A stretch of DNA of 64,000 nucleotides from Aptenodytes patagonicus (taxonomy: Eukaryota; Chordata; Aves; Sphenisciformes; Spheniscidae). A program made the translations under genes and the position numbers. The stretch covers positions 3,417,501 through 3,481,500 of the forward strand of contig NC_134962.1 of the NCBI RefSeq assembly GCF_965638725.1, written 5' to 3'. The notes below the pieces were generated by a model, which did not search any database, was not told the DNA's origin, and saw only the letters and a list, made by a program, of their open reading frames with translations. Positions 22,201 through 34,300 of this stretch are shown here, piece by piece; the first letter of the stretch is position 1; every line of letters begins with the position of its first letter.

Positions 22201-24210
22201 CAAAAAGAAGTCCCCAAAGTCCACGGCTTGTCGCGTGTGTGAGCGGTCTTCCTTTTTTTCTTTCTTTCCTTCCTTCTCGCCCGTCGGTTGATAACCTTTT
22301 CTGTTTGCCTGTAGGCGCAGGATCCGGATTTGTTGCGATGAGCTGAATCTTCTGGTTCCATTCTGTACTGTTGATACTGACAAGGCAACAACTTTACAAT
22401 GGACAACTGCGTTTCTGAAGTACATCCAGGAAAGGCATGGTGATTCTCTGAAACAGGTTTTAAATCTAATTTCGTTTTTGTTCTTGATAAAAATGTGAAG
22501 TGTTTTAAAGCTATCACAACATAGCTAAAGTATATGGAATGCTTCTGCTTGATGCTGTTTGTGAAGGACCTCTATATCATTGAAACTTCTTTTTAAAAAT
22601 ACTGGTTTTTTATTAGCTGTCCTCACAACAGTTTCAGTTCAGTAGTGGGAAATCATAGGCTGTCCTCCGTCAGGGTTTTCAAATCAGATTTTAAAATTTA
22701 TTTCTTGGTTTTTTTAGTTAGCCTGGTTCCTGAGCATGATACTGTCTGGACAACAATGTAGAATTAAGGTCCTCTTCAGTCATTCCTCCCCGCCCTCCCC
22801 TCCTTAATTTTCTCTATTTTCTGCTTGTTTCATGGCGTGTCTTCTAGCTCGCTTTTGTGAACTGGTAGTTAAGTGATGGGATTCACAGCTACGTGCCCAC
22901 ACTACCTCCAAGTGGGTGAGAGTAGTAAAGGCTTATATGCCCTACAGGCAGCTCCCACGCAACCGCACCGGTAGTTGCAGCCCCAGAGTAATTCTGGCTC
23001 TGCTGAGTAGCTTAAGAGAGTAGATGGAGTGTGTGTAGGAAAACCTGCTTGTCAGGATACTGGTGTGGCTCCTCAGCGCTTCCGACTAAAGGGTTGGGGT
23101 ATTTTTTTTTTTCCAAGACACTAGTGAAACAACAACATACATCTCAGGTAAATATCTACATTAAACATAACTGTTATTTATTTTTTTTGCATTTTCATTT
23201 TTTTAGGAATTTGAGACTGTGTTCTGTGGTAAAACAGGCAGGAGACTAAAAATAGCAAGAGCAGACTCGTTTGTAACGTGTCCAGTGCAGGAAAACACGC
23301 ATGGCTATGGAGACCAAGTAGTCTGAACTGACCGCCTCGAACTGTGTGACAAGCGTGGCTGGCTAACAGTGGCCCAAACTGTATTTTATTTTCTCCGTTT
23401 ACATGCTGAATATGAATTGCAAAATATAACTTGTAAAAATATATAAATAGAGCTTTAAAGAAAACATTCTTTATTCAAAATGGAAATGAAAGTTAACTAG
23501 CAGCAATAGGAATCAGTGCTCTGTTAAAGGGGCTTTGGGACCAGAAGCTACCAGAAAATGTCATGACAGCTAAGTATTTTTCCCCTTTAGTTATAGAAAA
23601 ATATGTTCTTTTTCTGTTTGTGGTTCTGCTTTGGGGTTTTTTTTTGTTTGTTTGTTTGTTTTTTAAAGATGATCCAGTACAGTTAGGAGTAGTTGCAGAA
23701 CATCAATCTGTCCTGTTATTTTAATGACTAGATGCAAATGTACTCTTCAAGTGTAAAAAGAAATTAAAGTTACCATATTATAATGCCCGTTTTTCCCATT
23801 AAAAATTTAAAGGCTATATTGGTTAATTAAGTGCATAGTTTCTAAACTGTGCTGATATTACGAAGTTCACATTTGCCATACATATTTTAACATACTTGGC
23901 CCTGAAGAGTAATACAACGCTGTTAGCATTTTTTTTTAAACACAGTACTATTTTTAATGTCTATCCCACAACTGTCCAACAGTTTCTTGTATTGTTACTG
24001 TAGTCCAAGAGTGGCATATTGTAAACAGTAGATTATTTAAATGCAGAAACTATTTTCATATTTAAAGATTAATATATGGCTCCTTTGTTCATAAGCTTTA
24101 GCATATAGGGCAGAAATAGAATAGCTCGTGAGCTGAGAGTGGTTTTATTAATTTTTTAAAATAGATGATGCTAGCAGGTTTTAAAGTACAAAAAGGTCTC
24201 CCGAAATAAA
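18547..24210 (+). CDS. TCFL5: TCFL5 gene, bHLH transcription factor
   Basis: Transcription factor-like 5 is a nuclear bHLH protein best known from testis and germ cells. Coding exons are 18547-19280, 20005-20191, 20846-21005, 21638-21884, 22315-22456 and 23207-23326. They join in frame to 1,590 bases, 529 aa; the human protein is about 500. Conserved pieces in order: LSFTTTDVSLVEMMEIEY and YTQLQHIL (residues 44-67), DFQELRMMLLSE (146-157), RVRLEDRFNSI (216-226), LIRQPSEL, LQFTYPLFTMNACST, EAAKHQDLG and VWIKVG, then the basic region RRERHNRMERDRR and helix-loop-helix (about 428-490). The C-terminal tail is CGKTGRRLKIARADSFVTCP. The start is the first ATG, MSGSAPEEP, matching the MSG start of the human protein. 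It lies head-to-tail behind DIDO1 and converges on COL9A3. The gene end is taken from a candidate AATAAA. Confidence 0.95.
19059..19227 (+). repeat. TCFL5: TCFL5 exon 1 segment repeated in inverse orientation (arm 2, source)
   Basis: The presumed source of the upstream inverted copy at 17368-17536, because here it lies within an intact, conserved coding frame (residues 171-227). Spacing between the arms is 1,522 bases. Confidence 0.95.
20005..20191 (+). CDS. TCFL5: TCFL5 exon 2
   Basis: One base plus 62 codons. Acceptor is a long T tract then AAG; donor CAG|GTAGGG. Encodes LVTLIRQPSELIGVP through NKTAPATPALQFTYPLF to SANPSQAQ, closely matching human TCFL5. Confidence 0.94.
20846..21005 (+). 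CDS. TCFL5: TCFL5 exon 3
   Basis: Fifty-three codons plus one base: TSGTSCAILEAAKHQDLG, TLSFCYQEIESTKQTAG, ALPEEVWIKVG. Acceptor TTTTCGCAG, donor GAG|GTAAAC. Confidence 0.94.
21638..21884 (+). CDS. TCFL5: TCFL5 exon 4, ends in the basic region
   Basis: Begins EDSLCKQAITRRSCSR, passes a Ser/Gln-rich linker, and ends QRRERHNRMERDRR, the DNA-contacting basic region. The donor AG|GTAATT splits an Arg codon. Confidence 0.94.
22315..22456 (+). CDS. TCFL5: TCFL5 exon 5, helix-loop-helix
   Basis: Encodes RRIRICCDELNLLVPFC, the loop TVDTDKATTLQW, and helix 2 TTAFLKYIQERHGDSLKQ. Acceptor CTGTAG, donor CAG|GTTTTA. Nearly identical to human in the helices. Confidence 0.95.
23207..23326 (+). CDS. TCFL5: TCFL5 exon 6, C-terminus
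   Basis: Thirty-nine codons and a TGA: EFETVFCGKTGRRLKIAR, ADSFVTCPVQENTHGYGD, QVV. Acceptor TTTTTTAG. The last residues differ from the human end, as expected for an unconstrained tail. Confidence 0.94.
   Translation, partial: EFETVFCGKTGRRLKIARADSFVTCPVQENTHGYGDQVV
24205..24210 (+). terminator. AATAAA poly(A) signal, TCFL5 (candidate)
   Basis: First canonical + strand hexamer after the TCFL5 stop, 0.88 kb downstream. ATTAAA at 23763 is an upstream alternative. Confidence 0.45.
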
Positions 24211-25147
24211 TACTGTTTTAAATCACGGATATGGACAATGTTGCAGCAATTTATTTCCAAACAATCCTAGCAAAACCACTTCTGGAAAATGGAGTTCAGC
24301 TGACTTAATTTGATGTGTATAATAACACTTACAACATCACAAAGAAAAGGTTAAAAAAAAATCTCCTTTTATTTTTACAACAGTTCATACAGGTGTTTCT
24401 GGCTGGACTTTAGAAGAGCATCCTTTCTTACGTGGGGTTTCATTCACAATTACTGTGCAAATAGCTTACGTAGAGGTCGTGAAAATGCTGTTACTTAATT
24501 TCCTTTATTATCGTATGGAAAGATACAAAAATTCTCCCCTGTAAATTAAAATATATACATTACACCTTTTGCAGAATTTGATTGCGAGAGGATTACTATT
24601 TACTAGTCTTGGCAAATATTTGAGGTGCAATCTGAAAATTGGTAATTGACAGCATATACGTCAGCTATGGTCTTTACTTAGGCCGGAATCTTAAGGTATT
24701 AAAATATGGGATATTTAAATGCCTGATTTCTACTGATGCAAGTGGCAGTCAGGTGCCCGAACGCCTCAACAACGTGTCTCGTCCGCAGGTTTGTGCACTA
24801 ACGGGGCAGTGGGAGCGGCACCAAGGAATTCGACTGACGAGGCCGAAACGTTTATACAGAAAAGTGGCCTTTAGTACAGGGTTAGGGGGTGGTGGTAAAA
24901 AGGAACAATGCTTCCTCTTGCAGGTCTCTTGAACAAGGGGAGAACGGGAAGGTGAGGTTGTTTAGCAGTAAAAATTCTGGAAAATAATCGGGGGGAGGAG
25001 AAAATACTCATAAAGCATCTTTTAATTAAAGGTTTTCATCTGATGCTTTTTCATAGAACTGTGGCAAAGTCTCCGCTTAATATAATAGAAGGAACATCTG
25101 TCCATTTATCACTAGGAGGATTCTGTCTGTTTTCTTACAATGCACTC

Positions 25148-25153
25148 TTTATT
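25148..25153 (-). terminator. AATAAA poly(A) signal, COL9A3 (candidate)
   Basis: - strand hexamer only 40 bases past the COL9A3 stop, which would give a very short 3' UTR. More distal hexamers at 24504 and 24368 are alternatives. Confidence 0.35.
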
Positions 25154-25192
25154 TAAATATTCAGTCACTTCTCCACTTCTTGTACTGTTGTT

Positions 25193-25368
25193 TTATGATT
25201 TTTTGGACGTTGATGCTCCAACAGCTCCCATGCAAGCCGACGTGTCACATATTCCTGGAGTTCCCTGAGCCCCAATAGCACCAGGAGTACCAGGATCCCC
25301 TGGAAGACCGGGTTCACCCTGAGCACCATCGCGACCATTTTTAGTAATTCCAGGTACACCAGGTGGGC
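25193..25368 (-). CDS. COL9A3: COL9A3 exon 32 (last; COL1 end and NC1)
   Basis: Reads [36 protein letters not shown] and [17 protein letters not shown], then TSKKS and TAA. The TKN break in the Gly-X-Y pattern and the two NC1 cysteines are conserved with human. The tail is shorter than the human one. Confidence 0.95.
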
Positions 25369-28300
25369 CTAAACAAGAAGGGGACAAAGATTACATGAAT
25401 TATTTCCTTCCCTTTTTTTCTTTTTTTTAAACATAGGTGTATATATCTGCGTTACTTTTAGAGTTCTTGAAATAATTTGAGTGTCTGTACATCAGGCTTG
25501 TTACGGCCTGTTGAGTACAGGGTGTTGAATAAATCTAGCCTGAATCTGGAGTATGTGCGTTGGATTTTTTAGAGTACCTTTGGATTTACTGGAATTACCT
25601 CGGTGTAGTTGAAGGCGGATGTTTAATATTGCGCCTTCGTTACTGCATGCGTCTGTTTTGACTTTTGCTGACCGCTGCGGAACTGGACTCTGTCTCAGTA
25701 CCGCCTCCGTTAGTGTATAATAACAAGGAATTTGTAACCGGAATGATTTTACATCGTCCCCGAATAGTTTGCTCAGGGGATATCCTGGATGTGTGAGCTC
25801 ACAGCTTACTTATTGTGACAATATACACCCGTCCCTCCTTCCTGGCCCCCAGCTTGCTCCTTAGGGGGGGGCCTTCAGCTGCTGCAGTTCATTGCACCTC
25901 CCAAAGTCTACTTGTAATTAAGGTTCTGAATAAGGGAAGGAGAGTAGAGAGAATGGTGGTACAGAACATCTCCCTGAGATTACAGGTCAGGAGTTTCCTT
26001 TATACCCGTGTCTAAGTTCAAAAATTTGCTCACGATGAAATACATATTTTGTTTATTGGCAAAAATAATTTCCGCTTTGGGTAAACTCAAGCTATTATTT
26101 TTTTTATTTCTCTTTTCCTTCAGATGCCAAACATAATTTACGGAACACTAATTTCTGTAAGGGCAAGCTACTGAATAAATACTGTAAAATACGATCCTGT
26201 CTCCCTGGGGGACAGCTATATCAGGTGGTCTATAAACCTGCATTCCTGTCTTAATTGTGACAGAGAGACGGTGCCTGATTCTTTCTATTCATGTAAGCGA
26301 TGAGTTGCATCTGCTGTTGATCTCCTCACGTTTCACGAGCAGGACAAATGCTCTCAATATCTAATATGTTAAACATAGCCTCTTTTTACACGCTTTGGAA
26401 AAGAAAAGATTTATGGATTAATGCAATTATTTTATGGAAGAATCTAAGACAACTGGGTATAAATATTCTGGTTTTATGAAGTTATATGGATGCAGAGCCT
26501 GCTTTTGGTGCCTGTAACTTAGTCATTGTGCAGATGTAATCACAATTAGAAAAGCTGCTTTAATAGGCGAGCAAAATAAAGAATAGTCTTCTGAGTTTCT
26601 AATAGATATTCATTAATTTGCATAAATTAATCTTTGAATCCTCTGATAAAGGATTCATGACTTCAGGAACTGGGTTTATAACCAGGTACAGAGCAATAAC
26701 ACCGCTCTCTCAAAATCATTACACTAGGAAGCTATGTTTGTTTCTGGTAGAATTAAATATGGTCCCCGATTTCTCTCGTTTCATCCAGAAACATGGACTG
26801 AATTTTGGAGGACTATAGCTGGCAGCCCGGGCTGTAGCTTTCACTGCGGGCATTCTTTAAGCAGAGCATCAAAAAGACACGTGTCCATCGGGAGATGGGC
26901 AGCAGGCACGATCCTTTTGCCTTAGTCTGGAGCCGGCACCTCACAGTTGTTGTTACACACCTTTAAATGAACTGATACACTACTTGTTAATTAACTAGTT
27001 AGTTACTGCATATGAAGCACCTCTGAAAACAGCAACCACGTGGGAGTAGTTCAGAAGGGTTCTGACTTCCCAATCTATAAAAGCTCCTGGCCTTTCACAG
27101 CCGTTAGTGGAAGAAACCAAGAACAAATGAAGAGTCTGGCTGTCCCAGCAGCCTCTTCTCAAAAACATACTCCAAAACATTTAGGACGCGGCAGGAGTGG
27201 TGTGAAGAGGGGATGTGCTAATTAAGTTCTGCTGTTCAAACTGCACCTGCTGTGCCCACAGGAAAACCACCCTGCTGTAACGATTACAGGGACAAAGTGA
27301 TGGTAACGTACGGCCACCAATATGCAGAGCTGTCCCTCTTAAGCCTTTACTTTAGTCGCGGTTTATTAAACGATTTGCACAGCCTTACCTTGAAGTCCTT
27401 GATCGCCGTCAGGCCCATCGATACCTTGACCAACAGGTCCTTTATCTCCCTTTTCGCCAGTGTCACCTTTAATCGTAAATAGACAATTTCAACAGTGAGT
27501 TGTGTACTGCAGCTGGATCCAAGGACGAGGAAGGGGAAAGACCAAGAAACTCAAAACCCTCAGGACGCTGCTAGGGTCTCTGCTTACACTGCATCCCTAA
27601 CGATGCAGAACTGCCCTCTAGAACTCCATCGGCTGCCCAAGGCCTGATCTTTTCTCCTCCACTGCTGAAATTAGTACAAGTTTGCAATTTATTTCAGTGG
27701 GCATAAAAGAGAAGCTGGTTGGTTTAGTCTCGCTTACCTCTGGGACCAGGATCACCAAGTTCTCCTGTTGGCCCTCTGTATCCAGGGGGACCGCGAGGAC
27801 CAGGGTGCCCAACACTTCCCGTTGCTCCCGGAGGACCTGGGGGACCAGCTGGGCCAGGACGACCCGTCATTCCAGGAGACAAGGGCTTTCTCAGATTAGC
27901 AGCTAACTGGGCAATTTGATCTGAAAGGAACAATTGAAAACTGCATGTCCAACATTTCCACTCTTTGCTTGGCTGTTTGTCGTCTGCCGCCAAGTGTGCT
28001 TAACGGAGCGAGCAGCTGAAAACTGCGTGTCTGACAGTAAAGCAGAGCTGCGTGCTTGGGCAGATCCTGCTCCCGGCCACTCCTACACACTTACTGCTTC
28101 TGTCAGAAGGAAACTAAACATTGCATCTGTCCTCCCAGCTCATCTGTGGCTTTTTATTTTCTTAAATCTCCACAGAGGGAGATTTTGGTCAGAAATCTGC
28201 AGGTTTTTAAGCCATTGATACTTCCCGTTTCCTAAACCACTTTAAAAGATGTCAAGTATTCTAGAAAATTACACTTAAAACAAGTTTTCTGAAACAAGCT

Positions 28301-31300
28301 TTCAGAGTTTAACTTCATCCCAAATGGCGAACACAACCTCTAAATGCAGAACAGTAACTTGAAAGAAAGACGACGACTTCCCCGGGAGCTGGCCCCTGCC
28401 CGGAGCCCTGCTCCGGGGAGATGGGGTGTGCCGCGGCGGGGAGAGGAGGTGGGAGCCGGGGTTCAGAATGGCGCAGGTTGGGGCAGACACTTACCAGCCA
28501 GTGCCCGCCAGCGTGCGTGTGCGGTACTTGTGTCAAAGCTGCTTTCAGCACGCTTTGTATGTTGCCATGATGAATCGTTTAAAAATACTAACCTTCGAAA
28601 AGTGAAAGACATCCCAGACAACAAGGTGACCTCCTGAACAATTTCCTTACGTTAAAGGTCAACATTTTTTTTCTTATTAAGACAGAAAAATAACAAATCT
28701 CAGGAGCCATCTCATGTTCAGGATCTACTCATCTTCAGCTAAATACGGTAATTACAGTCAGTTTTCTCTCAGCAATACTCACCATTTATCATTTCCCCAC
28801 AGAGTTCTCTTATATGTTGTTCACTGGCCTCTTTGCCCTGCAATTAACAGAAGAATCTGTCCTTATACAAACCACATTATCAATAATCATCCCTGACAGA
28901 AGCTTCAGGACACGAAACACACTTCCAGCAGCTCAGTAAGAAGCACTGAAGAGGAGTGGGTTTTTTCCCCCCTTCAAAAGATGACGGCTTCAGTTCAGAA
29001 GCTCTGTCATACTACTGGCAGAGATTAATTTTAATGTTAGGCCAGATATTTAATCTGGGGCTTATTTGGCCTTTCCTGAATGATGAAACGAGCTCTGGAC
29101 CAAGACAGAGGTCTAACATTTGAAGTCGTGAATAGGAGTTGTATTTTTAAATGACCAACTTCTAACTCACTTTTGTAATGAGAACAGTGACTTACAGCCC
29201 GTCCCAATGGACGCAGATAATCCGTCCGTGTATCACTGTGAGAGAAAATCAGTTCTCCAAGGCATGCATTCTGGGCGACTGTCATTCTGAAGCCTGCAAA
29301 TTCTTCATCTTTTTGCACTGGTGAACTCTTGCTGCAAGACTGTTAGCTTGCATGGACAGTGACCTACTGTTGCCCGCTCAAATGCAGGACCTTATTTTTT
29401 GAACATGCATCCAAAATCCACGATCCATTTATTCACTTCAGAGACGCCTTGACCGCGCCCCAGAAGCGGGTAATACTTACAGGAGGCCCAGGTTTTCCCG
29501 TGATGCCAGGAACGCCTTGCTCCCCCTGATGGCCCATGGGCCCTGGATGTCCTGGGATCCCTGGTACTCCAGCTGTCCCGTTAGGTCCTTGGACACCTTT
29601 TGGACCAAGTTCTCCTCTTTTTCCTGGCTGTAATGAAGAAGAAGAAAAAAGAGAAACCAACCCCACTTAAAACAGAAGACATGGTCCGTTCTTTTCTCAC
29701 GGGGATTAGTTAAGCCTTTCTTCAGGTTTCCCTAACTGATCTGGCTGACCAAGTACATTTCTTACATCGTTTGGGTGCTTTTACATATATAGGTCATGAT
29801 AGTAGAAGTCCATGCTGCAGCAAAATGCTCACACACATTTGAATGTTTTGAATGCCACAGAAAATTGTCATTTTCATAGATTTTACGGCGTGGCCGTGAC
29901 AAAAACACGCTTCTAGGAATCAACGCCAGGACATAGTTTATGGAGATACATCATCAAAAGATGCGATAAGCATGTTTACTCCCAAACCTTTCAGGGCACG
30001 AGCCTGCAATGGCTGACACATACCTCTCCTTTTTGGCCGGGGGGACCAAAGGGACCCTGTTAGAAAGAAAAGGGAAATCAGAAAGAATGATCCGTTCAGA
30101 AAATGCGCATCTAAAGTCAAATCTCCCGAGCTCCGGGAAGCCGCAATGACATGTACACGGCACCTAATGGGCTTTTCTAGCAAAGGGGCCAGGAGTGATA
30201 GCAGGGTGCTGGAGACCAGATTCAGCCCTGGCACAACAGGGAGAGGACTCTGACGCCAAGACTTGCCCCGGGTACCAATGGTGAACGCAGGTCCAGGCAA
30301 CCTGGCTACTTCTTGAGATGGACCAAACGCCCCGTGGACAGAGCAGCGTCCACCGCTCCGAGTAGCACAACGACAAGAGTGCTGATACGCCACAGCTCTG
30401 CAAAGGCCACACTGGCTATCCGGTGCTTCCTGAAGACAAGAGGAGAGCTGGTGCCACCTGAATACGGTGGCAGAAAGGCTTGGGTTGCCTTCTCCTTTTC
30501 GCAGCCAGCAGGGTTGGAGCTCTTGGACAGTTAATTCTGACTGACCATATCAGTTCTCGATACATGGTTCTCTAGACCCGTCTGTTATTTGAGGAGTCAA
30601 TTCTACTAAATTTAAGGACACCTACCAGTTCTCCTTTGTCACCTGGGAGGCCATCTGCTCCAGCAATGCCCTGAAAGTGATACACCAGAATTAGCACTGC
30701 ACCTATTGGAGCACAAAGATTATTGACAATAAGGCTCACTCTGAGACCTGGACAACCTCAGCTCCTAAGGGAGATGGGGGCACTTAGCAGCTTATACAGC
30801 TGCTCCAGCAAGAGGAAGTTCTCTCTTCCCAAAGCTGAGCTCTACAGCAGCTGTTCCCCTGCTGACAATGGCACTCGTGGTGCAAGGCAGCTTGCACAAG
30901 GACTAGGTGCCCTTTGCAACAAGCTGGTACTTGGATGAAAGGCTGAATTCATAGAGATGAGAGCCCTGAAGGGGTGGCCATGAAAGACATCCACAGGCTG
31001 GCACTGGCGTTCCTCGTACAGGGAATCTAAACTTCAGGTTCCCCAGCTCTGGGTCTCACAGAAAACGTGGGTTTGCAACGACGGCTAAACGTTCGGTGTC
31101 CAGCGTAACTGTGTCCTCTAGCAGAAAGAGCCATCTGCAGAACGGCTTCATCCCACCCTCAAACAGAAGTGATCCATCACTTGGTGAGGCCCATCCCTCT
31201 CCGCCCTGTCTGGGGACCGTAACGTAAGAGTGGCTAAAGCTTCACCAGCCGTGACAAGCGGCATCAATGGGCTGATCGCCTCCATCAAGCCAACAGCAGC

Positions 31301-34300
31301 GTGTGCAATTCGAGCGTCGCGGGGGGCGACGCGAATCGCTGCAATCTGCTGCAATCTGCTGCCACCGGCCGCACGGGCAGCGCTCCCCACGCCAAATGCT
31401 CTGCGGCAGAGCTGGCTTATTACACGGCAATTAGAGCAGATAATGAACATTGTTATGGTGACTCTATGGCTTTAGAGAGGAAGTTATTTTAAGACAAACG
31501 GAGATTAGGTTGGTCTTTCCCTTAGCAACAAAACAGAGACCGCACTGACACTGGTAAAGAAAACAAGCGACGCTTGCTGGAAAAGCACTCGTCTTCTGCA
31601 AAAACAGTCTCATGTATTAATGAAAGTCATATATTTGATGAAAACTGGCTCAAAAGCTCATCGCTGAGATTAATCCAACTATGGAAGTTAAGCAGCAAAA
31701 AGTAAAAGATTAAATTAGCCTATTCGCGTGCCCAGCTTTGAGGCTAGGACAAATCCTCTTCATCAGGCACATGAAGTTCAGTGAAAAGCTGCGCTTCTAA
31801 ACTTAACTCGGGAGGAATACGATGTGAGGAGCTCATATACGGCATGCCTCGTGGTTACAAAATACACAGCAAGAGCCTAGCATTTTTATCACAGCATTTT
31901 CTTGTGTCTCCATTAGAACAGACTATATCTCTTTCGCCAACACAGGAAAAACGGGACCAAAGAGGGTTTTGTTGGTGCCCGCTCCAGAATATTTTCGCTT
32001 GAGGGAGGAAAAGCAGTTTGTGCTGTCAAAGGCTGCGCCTAAAGTATGGACTAAATGCCTCTGCTGGCTACAGCGTGAAAGTTATCACTTACCTGGTTAC
32101 CTTTGGGACCAGGAACACCAGTAGGACCCTGAGAATAAGTAAAAGAAAGAAGGCAAATGAGCTCAAACTGTTACTTTCCTGTGACTCCCTGGTGCGGTCA
32201 GACATTCGCTCACTCAGCAAGGGGTTGGGAATTCGTCTCCCAACTGCCAGGTAGGAGGGTCCAAATCTCATTCATACTTCTTAGAAATAAGAAGAGATTT
32301 TAAGCGTCCTTGCTAGCTTCGCAGCACCCTCTACAGTCACCGGCTTGTGCTGTAGGACAGTTTCTCAGGCCTCTTGCCATGCCAGCGACAGCGCAGAGCA
32401 ACTGCCAGACCAGGCAGGACCTCCCAGCTCAGGCCTGGTGGTCTTCTGCCCACCAAGTCCTCATCCAACCAGACCAGAGAGACTTTTTGGACGCGGCTCG
32501 GCGATGCACTGCTCCCCACCTGCCTGGCATAGGTTACCTACACTGGCCTTTTTCATACCATCCTCCTCAATTTCCTAAATAAAACTAAAATGAATACCGT
32601 GCTTTTAATCCTAGTCTTTAAAACCCGTTTCACAAAAGTCATCTTTCACATCCATCCCAGGGGCAGGAACTCTGTTTTGCTTCTGCCCTTCTGCTTTTCA
32701 TTATTGCCATCTCACTATCGTGACCAAAACAGCAATTTTACAAATTCAGAAATGAAATGACGAGGTCCAGGATGAGACTGGTGGGTGATTGATCTCTGCC
32801 TTTCACACCTGAAGATGTGAGAAGGAGGCTGAAGTTACTCATGGTATAAAATGGACAAGAACATTTTTGTACCACAAGGGCAAAAAGTCAGGATGGCTTT
32901 TCAAGGCTTTATTAGACTGTCAGTTTTCCTGGGGATTTAGAGTTAGGTGCTCCTGACTTTGAGATTCACAGAACAACACGGCCACAGGAATAAAATACAT
33001 TCAGATGATGAACTGATTATCACCCTAGGAATAATTCAGGCAACTTGAAATATCCTTCCAACTTTATCTACCTGGCATTCACAGAGAGGACATGAGACAT
33101 TTCCAGCCCTATCCGTGATTTTGGGTCCATACAGCAGAGCCAACCGGGAGTTCAGGAGAACCCCAGATCTTTTTCTCTACTGCAAAATCTACATGGGAAA
33201 TTCAACCATTTTACCCTTCTAACAGGATTTCTACAGCACATTCATCAATCTGGCATCTGCAAAGTGATCTTGTTTTAATAAGTAGATCTGGAGATGGCTC
33301 AGCAGAACAGAATCTTGGAGGAGGACAAACATATAGAACAAGGGCATGCCATTTTGCTCAAGGCAAGCACTGAATAAGTTAAAAAAGGGGGGATTTCTAT
33401 TAAAGAAAAAATAATTCTCAGCAAAACAGACAATGGAATGTGGAAATGCAAGAATGGCTACAGCTATTTATAACTCCCATTTTACGTTTGCCGATGGCAA
33501 AGGCGGTATATTCTTTTCTGAACATTATCATCTAGATTTATACCTCCGACTTCAGACTCCCAAGCTCCATGAAAGTTTATGGCAATAAAACACAGCTTAG
33601 TCACCAAAGACCGTGCCCTACGAGGAACACTCCCTTAAAGAAAAGCTTAGCCCAAAAGATTTTGATTCAAAACTGTAATTTACAGCAGTAGTAATTCCTA
33701 GCAGCAGGAACAAGTGACAGGACTTTAGGACCACCAGCTCCACGTCCACCGGCCGCCCTCACGTTTGTGTCACCCTATCAGTTAAACACAATCAACATTT
33801 TTGGCCAAGCATCTGGTGATGCCAGCATGGAGCTGAGAGAGACATTGCCCCAGGTGGCTGCCGGCACCCAGAATCCTCAGGAATTTGATCATAATAAAAA
33901 TCCTTAGGAAGAATATTTGCCTATTGCTACCTCAGTCAGCAGTAACAGTCAAATCCTTCCCCTCCCCAATATCCCACTCCAACAAGATGGTTTATATATC
34001 ATCTCAATGCTACTTTACATCTTACAGTCAAACGCACTAGACCTCTTGTGCTTTTCATGCCAGAAAATACACTTACGGATATGCTGGTTTATATTCCTGG
34101 CCACAGTCAATCCAAGGACTGTGAAAAAGCGTATCAGTACCTGTTAACTCAGGCTTGCAGGATTTGATTTTTATTTTTTTCCCCCCCAAAGGAAAAAAGC
34201 CACAATTGATTTCAAGAGAGCGTGATGGGTTAGCTGCAGCTGGGACGGTGGAATTGTGTTGATCCTGTATTTGCAGTTCTCCTCTTTATACATGTCAGGA

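Larger units (their letters stand above)
23327..25192. other. Convergent 3' UTRs of TCFL5 (+) and COL9A3 (-)
   Basis: 1.87 kb between the two stop codons, AT-rich and without open frames of note. + strand signals: ATTAAA at 23763-23768 and AATAAA at 24205-24210. - strand AATAAA hexamers lie at 25148-25153, 24504-24509, 24368-24373 and 24250-24255. With distal signals on both sides the two transcripts would overlap tail to tail. Confidence 0.6.

Noticed and set aside
23639..23664. (TTTG)n run as a transposon tail
   Set aside because: Simple repeat without any flanking element or target duplication that I can see.
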